A stretch of 64,000 bases of DNA from SAR202 cluster bacterium (GCA_009392285.1 VFGU01000013.1:1-64000); one strand, 5' to 3'. Positions 49,785 to 59,471 are shown, counted from the first letter of the stretch. Numbers and translations are program-made. Notes: generated by a model from the letters alone, not told the origin.

Positions 49785-50877
49785 AAATCTTAATGACTAC
49801 GAATTAGCTCTAAATCTAGCAGAAAATATTTCTGTAAATTTAAGTCCTAGGCCTCCAGTAGGTGCAATTATAACAAATGAAGGAGAATTATTAGGAAAAG
49901 GTGTGACCCAACCCTCTCCAGGAAATCACGCAGAGATAAATGCAATATTAGATTGTAAAAATAATAATTTTTCTACAAAAGGCTCTACTATGTATACCAC
50001 GCTTGAACCCTGCTTTCATGAAGGAGAAACTAACCCTTGCGTAGACAAAATAATAGAGTCAGGAATTTCTCAAGTTTTTATTGGAGTAGTTGACCCCAAC
50101 CCTAAGGTAAATGAGAAGAGTATAAATAAATTATTAAGCAATGGAATTAAAGTAAATATTATTGAAGATGAAGTTCAAAGAAAAAGGTCTGAAGATTTAA
50201 TAGAACCTTTTAAGCATTTTATTACAACAGGGATGCCTTATGTAACATCAAAAATAGCAATAAGTTTAGATGGAAAAATAGCAACTAAAACAGGTGATTC
50301 TAAGTGGATATCATCTGAAAAATCTAGAGAAATAGTTCAAAAAATGAGATCTCTATCTGATGCAATAATCATAGGTTCAAAAACTCTTAAAATTGACAAG
50401 CCAAGTTTAAGTGCAAAAGAAATTTCCGAGCAACCTAGATATAAAGTGGTATTAAACTCGAAGCCATCAAATCCAGAAAGATATCTTACATTAAAATCTG
50501 AAAGTGAAATAATAGTTTTTTGTGAAAAAACTCCTACTGATTTATCTAGTTGGAAAGGAATAGAGTTTATAGAAATTGCTTCTAAAGATAATAAACTTGA
50601 CTTAAAGGAAGCTCTAAGAATATTAGGAGAGAGGAATTGCATGAATGTGTTAGTAGAAGGTGGTGGACAATTAATAGGATCTTTAATTGACTTAAACTTA
50701 ATAAATAAAATGCGACTATTTATCTCACCTATGCTTATAGGAGGAATTAACTCTGCTGACTCTATAGGAGGAGAAGGAATAGAATTCATTAGTCAGAGCA
50801 AAAAACTTACTGACATGGAAGTTGTAAGAGTAGAAAGCGATATAATGGTCACAGGAAAAGTAAAAAGTCATGTTTAG
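49777..50877 (+). CDS. ribD: Bifunctional diaminohydroxyphosphoribosylaminopyrimidine deaminase/reductase RibD
   Basis: Second and third steps of riboflavin synthesis; 366 residues. The N-terminal zinc deaminase has HAEINAI (His51, Glu53) and TLEPCFHEGETNPC (Cys79, Cys88). The C-terminal reductase begins PYVTSKIAISLDGKIATKTG (about 149-168) and has VLVEGGGQLIGSLI with the NADPH-binding residues. Both domains are complete. It overlaps dcd and ribE by eight bases at each end, showing tight coupling. Confidence 0.95.
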   Translation: MTENLNDYELALNLAENISVNLSPRPPVGAIITNEGELLGKGVTQPSPGNHAEINAILDCKNNNFSTKGSTMYTTLEPCFHEGETNPCVDKIIESGISQVFIGVVDPNPKVNEKSINKLLSNGIKVNIIEDEVQRKRSEDLIEPFKHFITTGMPYVTSKIAISLDGKIATKTGDSKWISSEKSREIVQKMRSLSDAIIIGSKTLKIDKPSLSAKEISEQPRYKVVLNSKPSNPERYLTLKSESEIIVFCEKTPTDLSSWKGIEFIEIASKDNKLDLKEALRILGERNCMNVLVEGGGQLIGSLIDLNLINKMRLFISPMLIGGINSADSIGGEGIEFISQSKKLTDMEVVRVESDIMVTGKVKSHV

Positions 50878-51451
50878 CGGAATAGTCCAAGAAATAGGAA
50901 AAGTTGTAAAAATGGAAGGTGAAAACCTTACAATTGAGTCTGAATTTATATCTAAAAATAGTCAAATTTCAGAAAGTATTTCTGTTTCTGGTGCATGCCT
51001 AACTATCACTAATATTGAAGACAATAAATTTTCGGTAAATGTGGTTAATGAAACCTTGTCTAGAACAAATCTAGGAAGTTTAAATTCAAACTCAAAAGTC
51101 AACTTAGAATCATCGTTAAAATTAGGAGACAAAATTGGTGGTCATATGGTTCAAGGTCATGTAGATTGCACAACCAAGGTAGTGTCAATTAATAAAGATT
51201 CTGGATCTTGGAGAGTTGAGTTCGAAAAACCAGAAAAAATTTCTTCTTATTTAGTAGAAAAAGGGTTTATTGCAATTGATGGGGTTAGTTTAACAGTAAC
51301 TAAGAACGAAAATACTAACTTTGAGGTATCTATTATTCCTTATACTTGGGAGCATACTATTTTTAGTGGCTATCAATCAGGATCTATTGTAAATTTAGAA
51401 ACAGATATGACTGCAAAGTATATTGAAAACTTTATGTTTTTAAAAAAATAA
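50870..51451 (+). CDS. ribE: Riboflavin synthase, alpha chain
   Basis: Converts two 6,7-dimethyl-8-ribityllumazines to riboflavin; 193 residues in two lumazine-binding beta-barrels. MFSGIVQEIGKV starts the first barrel with SVSGACLTITN; the second has LGDKIGGHMVQGHVDC and FIAIDGVSLTVTKN. Ends ETDMTAKYIENF as expected. Its ATG lies within ribD (eight-base overlap). A 21-base gap follows before ribBA. Confidence 0.95.
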   Translation: MFSGIVQEIGKVVKMEGENLTIESEFISKNSQISESISVSGACLTITNIEDNKFSVNVVNETLSRTNLGSLNSNSKVNLESSLKLGDKIGGHMVQGHVDCTTKVVSINKDSGSWRVEFEKPEKISSYLVEKGFIAIDGVSLTVTKNENTNFEVSIIPYTWEHTIFSGYQSGSIVNLETDMTAKYIENFMFLKK

Positions 51452-51472
51452 TAAAAAAGGTATAAATACAGA

Positions 51473-52672
51473 ATGAAAACTAATACTATCGAAGAAGCAA
51501 TTCAGGATTACAAAAATGGAAAATTTGTAATTATTGTAGATGATGAAGACAGAGAGAATGAAGGAGATATTACGATTGCTGCGGACTTTATAACTCCTGA
51601 AAAAGTTAATTTCATGGCATTGAATGCAAGGGGTTTAATATGCGTCGCTATAAATGGTTCAATTTTAGACCAATTAAAAATACCTTTGATGGTAGATGAA
51701 TCAAACGATAGTAATTACACCGCTTTTACAGTTTCTGTTGATTATATTCCTGGAACAACAACTGGCATTTCTGCAGAGGATAGGTCAAAAACTATTTTAG
51801 GTTTAATTGATAAGAAATCAGATAGTTCCATGTTTCAAAAGCCAGGGCATATATTTCCAATAAAGTATAAGGAGGGGGGTGTCTTGGTAAGGGCTGGTCA
51901 TACAGAAGCATCTGTAGATTTAGCAAAATTAGCTGGACTCAGTCCTGCAGCTGTAATGTGCGAAATAGTTAAAAAAGATGGAACTATGGCTAGAAGACCT
52001 GATCTAGAGGAATTTGCAAAAGAAGCTGATATAAAAATTATTACAATAGCAGACCTAATATCATACAGATATAGTACTGAAAAAATTATTGAAAAAACCT
52101 CCACTGCTAATCTCCCAACTAAGTTTGGGGATTTTAAGGCTATCGGGTATAAGTCACTATATGACAACGATGAGCACGTAGCACTAGTGAGGGGAAATAT
52201 AGATAAAGATCCTACATTAGTAAGGGTTCATAGTGAATGTCTTTCTGGAGATTTCTTAGGTAGTTTAAGGTGTGATTGCGGAGACCAAGCTTCAGCAGCA
52301 CTAGAGAGCATAGGAAAAGAAAAATCGGGTGTATTTTTATATATGAAACAAGAAGGAAGAGGGATTGGTCTTCACAATAAATTAAAGGCTTACGAACTTC
52401 AAGATGAGGGGGCAGACACAGTAGAAGCGAATGAATTATTAGGATTTCCTCCAGACCTTAGACACTATGGAGTAGGTGCACAAATTCTTGCTGATATAGG
52501 ACTAAAAAAAATAAAACTTATGACTAATAACCCTAAAAAGGTAATTGGACTAGAAGGCTACGGAATGGAAATTGTAAGTACCGTCCCATTAAATATAGAA
52601 CCTAACCCAATAAACGAAGCTTATCTAAAAACTAAGAAAAATAAATTGGGCCACAAAATAGAAAATGTCTAA
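51473..52672 (+). CDS. ribBA: Bifunctional 3,4-dihydroxy-2-butanone 4-phosphate synthase/GTP cyclohydrolase II
   Basis: Both entry reactions of riboflavin synthesis; 399 residues. The RibB domain (1-about 205) has FVIIVDDEDRENEGDIT, GLICVAING and GGVLVRAGHTEASVDLAKLA. The RibA domain has LVRVHSECLSGDFLGSLRCD with the zinc cysteines (CLSGD, RCDCG), KQEGRGIGL and ANELLGFPPDLRHYGVGAQI. All key residues seen are in place, so both activities are likely. Overlaps ribH by eight bases. Confidence 0.95.
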   Translation: MKTNTIEEAIQDYKNGKFVIIVDDEDRENEGDITIAADFITPEKVNFMALNARGLICVAINGSILDQLKIPLMVDESNDSNYTAFTVSVDYIPGTTTGISAEDRSKTILGLIDKKSDSSMFQKPGHIFPIKYKEGGVLVRAGHTEASVDLAKLAGLSPAAVMCEIVKKDGTMARRPDLEEFAKEADIKIITIADLISYRYSTEKIIEKTSTANLPTKFGDFKAIGYKSLYDNDEHVALVRGNIDKDPTLVRVHSECLSGDFLGSLRCDCGDQASAALESIGKEKSGVFLYMKQEGRGIGLHNKLKAYELQDEGADTVEANELLGFPPDLRHYGVGAQILADIGLKKIKLMTNNPKKVIGLEGYGMEIVSTVPLNIEPNPINEAYLKTKKNKLGHKIENV

Positions 52673-53117
52673 AGGTTTTCCTGAAAACAATGATTTTTCG
52701 AAAAGAGATCTTGATAATAAAAAAATAACATTCGTTGTATCTAAGTTTAATGAAGATATTGTCAGCAGATTGCTGAATACCACCAAAGAAAGATTATTAG
52801 AGTTAGGGATTAATAAAAAAAATATCAACATATTATATGTACCAGGAGCTTTTGAGATACCATTTGCTGTTAAAAAATCAATTGATAAATATAGCCAAAA
52901 TGCGGTTATATGCTTAGGGGCTATAATAAGAGGTGAAACATCTCACTATGAATTAATCTCAAATCATGTTTTTTCCTCTCTGGCAAATTTAAACATTTCT
53001 CAAAAAATTCCTATTATCAATGGAATTTTAACGACTGAAAACATTAATCAAGCAGAGAAAAGAATTGAAAATGGAAAATACTATGCAGAAACTTGCATAG
53101 AAATGATTAATCTTTAA
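52665..53117 (+). CDS. ribH: 6,7-dimethyl-8-ribityllumazine synthase
   Basis: Penultimate step of riboflavin synthesis, often an icosahedral capsid; 150 residues. FVVSKFNEDIVSRLL opens the fold, YVPGAFEIPFAVKK binds the pyrimidine, and VICLGAIIRGETSHYELIS carries the catalytic histidine. IINGILTTENINQAEKR is typical. Last gene of dcd-ribD-ribE-ribBA-ribH; overlaps ribBA by eight bases. The order D-E-BA-H is the classical Bacillus order. Downstream an A/T palindrome lacks a firm terminator. Confidence 0.95.
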   Translation: MSKGFPENNDFSKRDLDNKKITFVVSKFNEDIVSRLLNTTKERLLELGINKKNINILYVPGAFEIPFAVKKSIDKYSQNAVICLGAIIRGETSHYELISNHVFSSLANLNISQKIPIINGILTTENINQAEKRIENGKYYAETCIEMINL

Positions 53118-53126
53118 TTTTGAGAA

Positions 53127-53155
53127 TTCAAAATAAATCTCTATTCTGCTAATAT
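53127..53155 (+). promoter_or_regulatory. Candidate promoter of the tRNA-Gln/tRNA-Glu pair
   Basis: TTCAAA (53127-53132), 17 bases, TAATAT (53150-53155). A start near 53162 would lie about 13 bases before tRNA-Gln. Weak match found by eye; the tRNAs could also be read from ribH. Confidence 0.3.
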
Positions 53156-53174
53156 TCCAATAAAGTTTCGCTTA

Positions 53175-53248
53175 TGGCGATTCGTCTAGCGGTAGGACCC
53201 CAGACTCTGAATCTGGTAGCCCAGGTTCGAATCCTGGATCGCCAGCCA
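53175..53248 (+). tRNA. tRNA-Gln (anticodon CTG)
   Basis: TGGCGAT pairs with ATCGCCA (7 bp), discriminator G, encoded CCA. D arm TCGTCTAGCGGTAGGA, anticodon arm CCAGA-CTCTGAA-TCTGG with CTG, T arm CCAGG-TTCGAAT-CCTGG. Five bases separate it from tRNA-Glu; the two share TTCGTCTAGCGG, as is usual for Gln and Glu tRNAs. Confidence 0.96.
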
Positions 53249-53253
53249 GATAT

Positions 53254-53330
53254 GGCCCCTTCGTCTAGCGGCCTAGGACACCACCCTCTCAAGGTGGAGA
53301 TCACGGGTTCGAATCCCGTAGGGGCTACCA
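53254..53330 (+). tRNA. tRNA-Glu (anticodon CTC)
   Basis: GGCCCCT pairs with AGGGGCT (one G-T pair), discriminator A, encoded CCA. Anticodon arm CCACC-CTCTCAA-GGTGG with CTC; T arm CACGGG-TTCGAAT-CCCGT. Together with tRNA-Gln it precedes a hydroxyacid dehydrogenase gene by 24 bases. Confidence 0.96.
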
Positions 53331-53354
53331 AAAACTTAATAATAAGGAGAAAAA

Positions 53355-54455
53355 ATGAAAAATATCAAAGGAATATATCTCGGCTATGCTGAAAATCTAG
53401 AGCCACAATCAAGGGCATTTGAGGAAGTTGGAGGAGAACTGATAAAAGGAAATCTTTCAGGTGGGGATTCTGGAGGAAGCCTACTTTCTCCTAAGGACGG
53501 AAGTAATGACAAAGTTGACCAAGTAGTATCTTTACTAGAAGAAACTAAGGCTCAATCGCTTGTGCTTCAAGGACACGGATTCCCTTTAAACAAGGAATTT
53601 TTTGATGCGGTAAGTAAAGTTGATACTTTCAAAGGTATCGCTTGTTTTGGTCATGGTTTTGATGGGATAGATATTGATAGTGCATCCGAAAATGGCATAC
53701 TTGTTGCAAATGCTGCTTCATTTGGAACAGAAGAAGTATCAAACCATGCCTTAATGTTAATGTTAGTTTGTGCTAAAAAATTCGTGTTGCATGACAAGTT
53801 AGTTAGAAGTGGAGTTTGGACTAGGGAACACCTTGCTCCTATGGGTCACATTTCTGGACAAACTATAGGTATAGTAGGAATCGGGAATATAGGTAGAGCC
53901 ATGGGAAGAAAGTGCAAAGCATTAGGAATGAATGTGATAGCCTACGACCCTTCGGTTTCTTCATGGGACTTCAAAGAATATGGAATAGAATATATCTCAA
54001 CTATAAATGAACTATGCGAAAAATCTGACTACATTAGTCTGCACTGCCCTTTGCTAGAAAGTACAGAAAAATTAATGGGTGCAGAACAATTCAAAAAAAT
54101 GAAGTCATCAGCATATCTCGTTAATTGCTCAAGAGGTCCTGTGGTGGATGAACTAGCACTTATTGATGCACTTAATAACAAAGAAATTGCCGGTGCAGGT
54201 TTAGATGTTTTTGAGGAAGAGCCGACCTATCCAGAAAATCCTCTACTAAAAATGGATAATGTGGCTGTAACAAATCATTATGCTAGTTATTCAGAAGTTG
54301 CGTGGGAAAGGGCAGAAACTCAACTTGGAGAAGAAGCTGTGAGAATATCTACTGACAGTTATCCAATGTCTCTTGTAAACCCAAGCGTGAAATCGAAAGT
54401 TTCAGGGAAAAAAGAGCCTCAAGGATGGGAAATTTATAGAGATACTTTAAAGTAA
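53355..54455 (+). CDS. D-2-hydroxyacid dehydrogenase
   Basis: NAD-dependent dehydrogenase of 366 residues. The cofactor motif is IVGIGNIGRAMGRK, then VIAYDPS with Asp (NAD). Catalytic Arg is in NCSRGPVVDE, Glu in FEEEP and His in VTNHYASYS. The N-terminal substrate domain has an insert rich in Gly and Ser (GNLSGGDSGGSLLSPKDGS, about 32-50) that is not usual. In place of the common TPHxAG it reads TNHYAS. It is a divergent relative of the gene at 36906. Substrate unknown. AAGGAG lies seven bases upstream of the ATG. It may be read through from the tRNA pair. Confidence 0.87.
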   Translation: MKNIKGIYLGYAENLEPQSRAFEEVGGELIKGNLSGGDSGGSLLSPKDGSNDKVDQVVSLLEETKAQSLVLQGHGFPLNKEFFDAVSKVDTFKGIACFGHGFDGIDIDSASENGILVANAASFGTEEVSNHALMLMLVCAKKFVLHDKLVRSGVWTREHLAPMGHISGQTIGIVGIGNIGRAMGRKCKALGMNVIAYDPSVSSWDFKEYGIEYISTINELCEKSDYISLHCPLLESTEKLMGAEQFKKMKSSAYLVNCSRGPVVDELALIDALNNKEIAGAGLDVFEEEPTYPENPLLKMDNVAVTNHYASYSEVAWERAETQLGEEAVRISTDSYPMSLVNPSVKSKVSGKKEPQGWEIYRDTLK

Positions 54456-54543
54456 CTTTTAAAAATTAATATTGAAAATACATTTTAGATTTGATTAGTT
54501 GTTTTATATCTATAATTGATTAAAATTACCTTGTTGAAAAATA

Positions 54544-57123
54544 TTGCATCAAAAAAATATGCTTGGTCCTAAACATAGAAAAAAATTTTCGTTAATTAAT
54601 TCCGGCATACTTGCAGAAATATTAGAGAAGTATTTTAACGATCCGGATTCGATAGATGATTCAGAAATAAAGCTTATTACTTCTTACTTCGGTATAGATT
54701 TAGTCAACAGTTCAAAATCTTCGACAAAAACTGAACTTGATAATGATTATGTGCGTGATTTTGGTTATCTGCATGCAGACATTAATCCCATAAAAGAAAA
54801 TGAAAATATTATCGGTAATGTTAATGTTTCACCTGAAATAGAAAGTGTTTACCTTAATAAGATCGGATGGGAATTTGCTCATATAAGAGAAAAATCTGAA
54901 AAAAAATGGTTATACGATTTGGTAGAAAATATAGAAATCAACATTAGCAATGACCAGAAATTTCAGATCTTAAAAAGGTTAATAGAGGTTGAAAATTTTG
55001 AACAATTCCTTCATAAATCTTTTGTTGGCGCAAGATGGTACAGCCTTGAAGGTTCAGAGTCACTAATAATTGTTTTAGACAAGATTATATCTGACTCTAA
55101 AAATTATGATTCGATAAATTTTGGTATGCCTCACAGAGGTAGACTGAATGTTTTAGCACATATATTTGATAAACCTTATTCTGAAATCTTCTCTGAGTTT
55201 AGAGAAGAGAATATTAACCATATGGGTTCAGGAAAAATTGATGAATATCTCAGGGATGTTAAGTATCATTTAGGGGCTAAAAAAGATCAGGATTCTGAGT
55301 TATTACTATTCCCTAATCCAAGCCACTTGGAAATGATAAATCCGGTTATACTTGGAGCAACAAAAGCCAAACAGATTATAGATAACAAAAGTTTTGGGGT
55401 TTTAGTTCATGGAGATGCGGCATTTCCTGGGGAAGGAATAAATTCTGAGTCTTTTAATTTGAGCAGACTGCCAAATTACAATTCGAATGGAAGTATTCAT
55501 ATAGTTACAAATAATCAGATAGGTTTTACAACTAACCCAGAAAATTCTTTTCCTTATATATTTGCTACAGATTTTGTTAGAGGTTTTGATATCCCAATTA
55601 TCCATATAAATGCCGATGATATTTTAAGTTGCTTAAAAGGCACTGAAGTGGCTATCAATTATAAAAATAAATTTAATAAGGATGTAGTTATAGATTTAAT
55701 TTCATATAGAAGATATGGACACCAAGAAATGGATGACCCAACTATAACTCAGCCAGTAATGTACGAAAAAATAAACAGTCACCCAACTATAACTAAAATT
55801 TATTCTGAAGAATTAATTCAAGAAAAAATATTAAATGAAGATGATATATCAGAAATTAAATCTTCCCATACTAAATACATGAATGATTCCAACAAACCTG
55901 CTGTTAATCAAGAGACAAGTATATGGCCAGGAGAGTTCATTACTGAAGAAATAGATTACGAAAAAAGTTCCCAAGCCATAAACATAAGTGAACTGAAAAA
56001 AATTAATACAGAATTATACGAAATCGATGGCAAATTCAATTTAAATAAAAGGCTAAAACAGATTTTTGATAAAAGATTAAAATTTGATGAAAATCTTAAA
56101 TTAGAATGGGGTCATGCGGAAATGCTTTCATTGGCCTCATTGGTGAAAAGCAATATTTCAATTAGATTGTCGGGACAAGATTCTCAAAGAGGAACTTTTA
56201 GTCAAAGAAATGCAGTAATTTGGGACACCAAAGGAAAAGGTAAAAAAAATCTTCTAGATAACTTCTCAGAAAAAAATGTTTACGCTGATGTTATTAACTC
56301 TCCCTTATCTGAAATGGCGGCTTTAGCATTTGAGTTTGGGTATAGCATTATAGAAAACAAATCATTGATAATTTGGGAAGCCCAATTTGGTGATTTTGTT
56401 AACAATGCTCAATCTGTTATAGATGAATTTATTGTCAGCTCTCAACCTAAATGGGGGCTAGACTCTAATTTGGTTCTATTGCTTCCACATGGCTATGAAG
56501 GTATGGGGCCAAATCATTCAAGCGGATGGATTGAGAGATTCCTTGAATCTGCAGATAATAACAACATTGCTATTGCAAATTGCAGCACATCTTCTCAATA
56601 TTTCCACCTTTTAAGGGCTCATACACTATCAACAAAACAATCAAATCCATTGATAATTTTTACCCCTAAAAGCCTGCTAAGACATCCTATTTCTTCTAGT
56701 TCAGTAAAAGAAATTTCGTCATCAAAATTTCAATCTATAATCAAAAATCGGAATACAAAAGATGCAAATAAGATCATTATTGGATCTGGGAAACTTATTG
56801 TTGATATTATGCACGATGAAAATTATAAATATTTATCTTCAAAAACAGAATTGATAAGCCTAGAAATGCTCTACCCATTTCCTAAAAATTCTTTAAAGAA
56901 AATATTTAATGGTCATAAAAATCTCAAAGAAATAATTTGGGCTCAAGAAGAACCTAAAAATAGAGGAGCGTGGAATTTTATCAAAGATAGAATTACTGAA
57001 ATTTTGCCAAATTCTGTTTCTTTAAAATACATTGGCAGAGAGCCTAGCGCAGCCTCAGCAACTGGCTCTGCATCAGTACATAAAATTCAGCAAAAAAGAA
57101 TAATAGACTCCATATTAAAATAA
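54544..57123 (+). CDS. sucA: 2-oxoglutarate dehydrogenase E1 component
   Basis: TPP-dependent decarboxylase of the 2-oxoglutarate dehydrogenase complex in the TCA cycle; 859 residues (E. coli 933). An N-terminal E1o helix (INSGILAEILEKYFNDPDSI), FEQFLHKSFVGARWYSLEG, NFGMPHRGRLNVLAHIFDKP, HLGAKKDQDSELLLFPNPSH, TPP motif HGDAAFPGEGINSESFNL and TNNQIGFTTNP are seen, then RRYGHQEMDDP. The transketolase-like C-terminal half has SGQDSQRGTFSQRNAV and MAALAFEFGYS. GEG stands in place of the usual GQG. The start is TTG at 54544 or ATG at 54559; no ribosome site decides. sucB follows after 18 bases. No E3 gene in the window. Confidence 0.93.
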   Translation: MHQKNMLGPKHRKKFSLINSGILAEILEKYFNDPDSIDDSEIKLITSYFGIDLVNSSKSSTKTELDNDYVRDFGYLHADINPIKENENIIGNVNVSPEIESVYLNKIGWEFAHIREKSEKKWLYDLVENIEINISNDQKFQILKRLIEVENFEQFLHKSFVGARWYSLEGSESLIIVLDKIISDSKNYDSINFGMPHRGRLNVLAHIFDKPYSEIFSEFREENINHMGSGKIDEYLRDVKYHLGAKKDQDSELLLFPNPSHLEMINPVILGATKAKQIIDNKSFGVLVHGDAAFPGEGINSESFNLSRLPNYNSNGSIHIVTNNQIGFTTNPENSFPYIFATDFVRGFDIPIIHINADDILSCLKGTEVAINYKNKFNKDVVIDLISYRRYGHQEMDDPTITQPVMYEKINSHPTITKIYSEELIQEKILNEDDISEIKSSHTKYMNDSNKPAVNQETSIWPGEFITEEIDYEKSSQAINISELKKINTELYEIDGKFNLNKRLKQIFDKRLKFDENLKLEWGHAEMLSLASLVKSNISIRLSGQDSQRGTFSQRNAVIWDTKGKGKKNLLDNFSEKNVYADVINSPLSEMAALAFEFGYSIIENKSLIIWEAQFGDFVNNAQSVIDEFIVSSQPKWGLDSNLVLLLPHGYEGMGPNHSSGWIERFLESADNNNIAIANCSTSSQYFHLLRAHTLSTKQSNPLIIFTPKSLLRHPISSSSVKEISSSKFQSIIKNRNTKDANKIIIGSGKLIVDIMHDENYKYLSSKTELISLEMLYPFPKNSLKKIFNGHKNLKEIIWAQEEPKNRGAWNFIKDRITEILPNSVSLKYIGREPSAASATGSASVHKIQQKRIIDSILK

Positions 57124-57141
57124 TTGATAGAATGATCAATT

Positions 57142-58317
57142 ATGTTACATGAAATAATCGTTCCAGATCTTGCTGAGTCTACAGTAGAAGCGACTGTAGC
57201 AACATGGCTCAAAAAAAGTGGTGATATTGTCAATGAAGGCGAAGTATTGATTGAGTTAGACACAGATAAAGTAAGTTTGGAAGTAGTTTCTCCTTCATCA
57301 GGACAATTAACAGAAATAAGTAAAAATGAGGGTGAAACTGTAAATGTGGGAGAACTGCTAGGCAAAGTTGATGACTCAGTTTCTTCATCGGCTAAATCTG
57401 AAAAGCCAGTCACTAAAAATGAACCTAAACCTCAAGTTAATGAAAATCCAAAAACCAAACCCGATAATTCTGAAGTATCAGTAACCCCCGTTGCGAAAAA
57501 AATAGCAGAAAAAGACAACATTGATCTTACTAAAATTAAAGGCTCTGGTCCTAATGGGAAAATAACAAAAAATGATTTAGAGAATAAAAACGATACTCAA
57601 AAAACTTCTACTGCTGCAGGACCTGAAGAAGTTATTAAGTTATCTAGAAGAAGAATAACGATTGCTAAAAGGCTTAAAGAAGTACAGTCAGATACTGTAA
57701 TGACAACAACATACAATGAGGTAGATCTATCTTCTGTGATATCTATAAGAAAAAAATTCCAAGACCAATTTGTTGAAAAACATGGCGTAAAATTAGGTTT
57801 TATGAGTTTCTTTGTAAAAGCAACCGTAAATGCTTTGCAAAGTTTCCCGCATCTAAACGCAGAACTATACCAAGATGAACTTATATTGAAAAAATATTAC
57901 GACATGGGTATTGCTGTTGCAACTGAAGAAGGATTAGTAGTTCCTGTACTAAGAGAAGCAGATAAGAAATCGTCGGCTGAAATCGAAAAAGGGATAGCAG
58001 ATCTGGCAACTAAAGCGAGGGAAAGAAAAATAACCTTAGAAGAATTGCAAGGTGGAACATTTTCTATTACTAACGGAGGGGTTTTTGGATCATTAATGTC
58101 AACTCCACTGCTAAATCCTCCTCAAGTTGGAATACTAGGAATGCATAAAATACAAGAAAAGCCTATTGCTGTTAATGGAGAAGTGGTGATAAGACCTGTT
58201 ATGGTTCTTGCGGTTACTTATGACCACAGAATAATTGATGGTGCTATGGCGGTACAATTTCTAGTCAGGATAAAAAATTTATTAGAAGATCCATACCAAT
58301 TGCTTATTGATGCATAA
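57142..58317 (+). CDS. sucB: Dihydrolipoyl succinyltransferase (2-oxoglutarate dehydrogenase E2)
   Basis: Core acyltransferase of the complex; 391 residues. The lipoyl domain (1-77) has the lipoylation lysine in [10 protein letters not shown] (about Lys43). A Pro/Lys linker follows, then the E1/E3-binding domain [20 protein letters not shown] (about 112-131) and the catalytic domain with [12 protein letters not shown] and [15 protein letters not shown]. The active site is [16 protein letters not shown] (His, Asp). One lipoyl domain, as in standard SucB. Eighteen bases after sucA; the enolase-superfamily gene follows after 11 bases. Confidence 0.94.
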   Translation: MLHEIIVPDLAESTVEATVATWLKKSGDIVNEGEVLIELDTDKVSLEVVSPSSGQLTEISKNEGETVNVGELLGKVDDSVSSSAKSEKPVTKNEPKPQVNENPKTKPDNSEVSVTPVAKKIAEKDNIDLTKIKGSGPNGKITKNDLENKNDTQKTSTAAGPEEVIKLSRRRITIAKRLKEVQSDTVMTTTYNEVDLSSVISIRKKFQDQFVEKHGVKLGFMSFFVKATVNALQSFPHLNAELYQDELILKKYYDMGIAVATEEGLVVPVLREADKKSSAEIEKGIADLATKARERKITLEELQGGTFSITNGGVFGSLMSTPLLNPPQVGILGMHKIQEKPIAVNGEVVIRPVMVLAVTYDHRIIDGAMAVQFLVRIKNLLEDPYQLLIDA

Positions 58318-58328
58318 ATATATACTTC

Positions 58329-59438
58329 ATGAAAATCACAGATATAGAAATAACTGTTTCAAAGGTTAAAGACCTTGGAGACCTTGATGATTCTCCTGCA
58401 AAAGATACAACAACTTCTACTTCTCCAGATATTGTTTTAGTGATTATCCACACAGAAGAAGGTATAGATGGTTATGGATTTGGGTGGGGAACTAAAGGAG
58501 GGCTTAGAACAGCACATACTATAGCAGAAGTGTTTAGGCCAGAATTAATTAATGAGGATGCTTTAGCAAGAGAATATCTTTGGCAGAAAGCCCATTATGC
58601 AGACAGACTTGGTGGCAATACCGCATTTACTTCGTATGGCCCTTTAGATGTTGCTCTTTGGGATATTGCGGCAAAGAAAGCTCAAATGCCTTTATATAAA
58701 TACCTTGGGTACTATAGGTCTAACATTCCTGCTTACGCAAGTTCTACTTTTTTAAATGAACCAGAAGAGTACGTTGAATTAGCCAAGCAAGCAGCGAAAG
58801 ATGGATATAAAGCGTTCAAGTTACATCCTCCAGGGATTCCTAAATTGGACATAGAATGTTGCAAGGCTGTAAGAGAAGCACTACCAGATATGGTTTTAAT
58901 GAGTGATCCTGTTGGTGGTCATTATAGCCATGAAGATGCAATTAGAGTTGGAAGAGAATTAGAGAAATTAGATTTTTTATGGCTTGAAGAGCCTATTTAT
59001 GATCATGATATTCATGGTTTGAGTAAGTTATGCTCAACCCTAGATATCCCTATCCTCTCAAGCGAATGGAACTCAGATTTTTTTTCAAAAGCTAATTATA
59101 TTAAATCAGGAGCCGCAGATATTCTAAGGGCTGATGTATCTTGGACAGGAGGAATCACTGGGGCTCTAAAAACAGCACATCTTGCTGAAGCATTTGGTAT
59201 GAATTGTGAAATACACATGACACTTTTGTCATTAATGGATTTGGCTAATCTACATCTTGCTCTTGCAATAAAAAATTGTGCCTATTTAGAAATACCCTAC
59301 CCTTCTGGGTCAACTTTTGGAATAAAAAATCCCGTAAAAATTAATTCTGACGGATTAGTTTATCCTGGCAATGGAATTGGCCTTGGAGTTGAATTAGACA
59401 TGGAAGAAATTGAATCATCAAAAATAATTTCGTTATAA
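58329..59438 (+). CDS. Enolase-superfamily enzyme with KxH motif
   Basis: A 369-residue barrel enzyme. Lys164-x-His166 in FKLHPPG stands where mandelate racemase has KxK. Metal ligands: Asp193 in LMSDPVG, Glu220/Glu221 in WLEEP, Glu246 in SSEWNS. Asp269 in LRADVSWTGG and His296 in EIHMT form the likely Asp-His dyad. So both faces of the active site have potential acid-base groups, as in racemases or dehydratases acting on alpha-hydroxy acids. It has an N-terminal insert (KDLGDLDDSPAKDTTTSTS, about 14-32). Starts 11 bases after sucB, so it may be cotranscribed. Substrate unknown. Confidence 0.86.
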   Translation: MKITDIEITVSKVKDLGDLDDSPAKDTTTSTSPDIVLVIIHTEEGIDGYGFGWGTKGGLRTAHTIAEVFRPELINEDALAREYLWQKAHYADRLGGNTAFTSYGPLDVALWDIAAKKAQMPLYKYLGYYRSNIPAYASSTFLNEPEEYVELAKQAAKDGYKAFKLHPPGIPKLDIECCKAVREALPDMVLMSDPVGGHYSHEDAIRVGRELEKLDFLWLEEPIYDHDIHGLSKLCSTLDIPILSSEWNSDFFSKANYIKSGAADILRADVSWTGGITGALKTAHLAEAFGMNCEIHMTLLSLMDLANLHLALAIKNCAYLEIPYPSGSTFGIKNPVKINSDGLVYPGNGIGLGVELDMEEIESSKIISL

Positions 59439-59471
59439 TTAAATAAAAAATTAAACTAAAAAAATAATATA

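Noticed and set aside
50337-50789. Open frame of 150 codons on the reverse strand
   Set aside because: It lies fully inside ribD, which has clear motifs; the antisense frame has no recognisable domain.
53117-53135. A/T palindrome after ribH as terminator
   Set aside because: The stem is only A/T pairs around GA/TC and no T run follows; too weak to claim.
53149-53392. Frames on both strands across the tRNA pair
   Set aside because: They translate tRNA-Gln and tRNA-Glu sequence; similar phantom proteins are a common annotation error.
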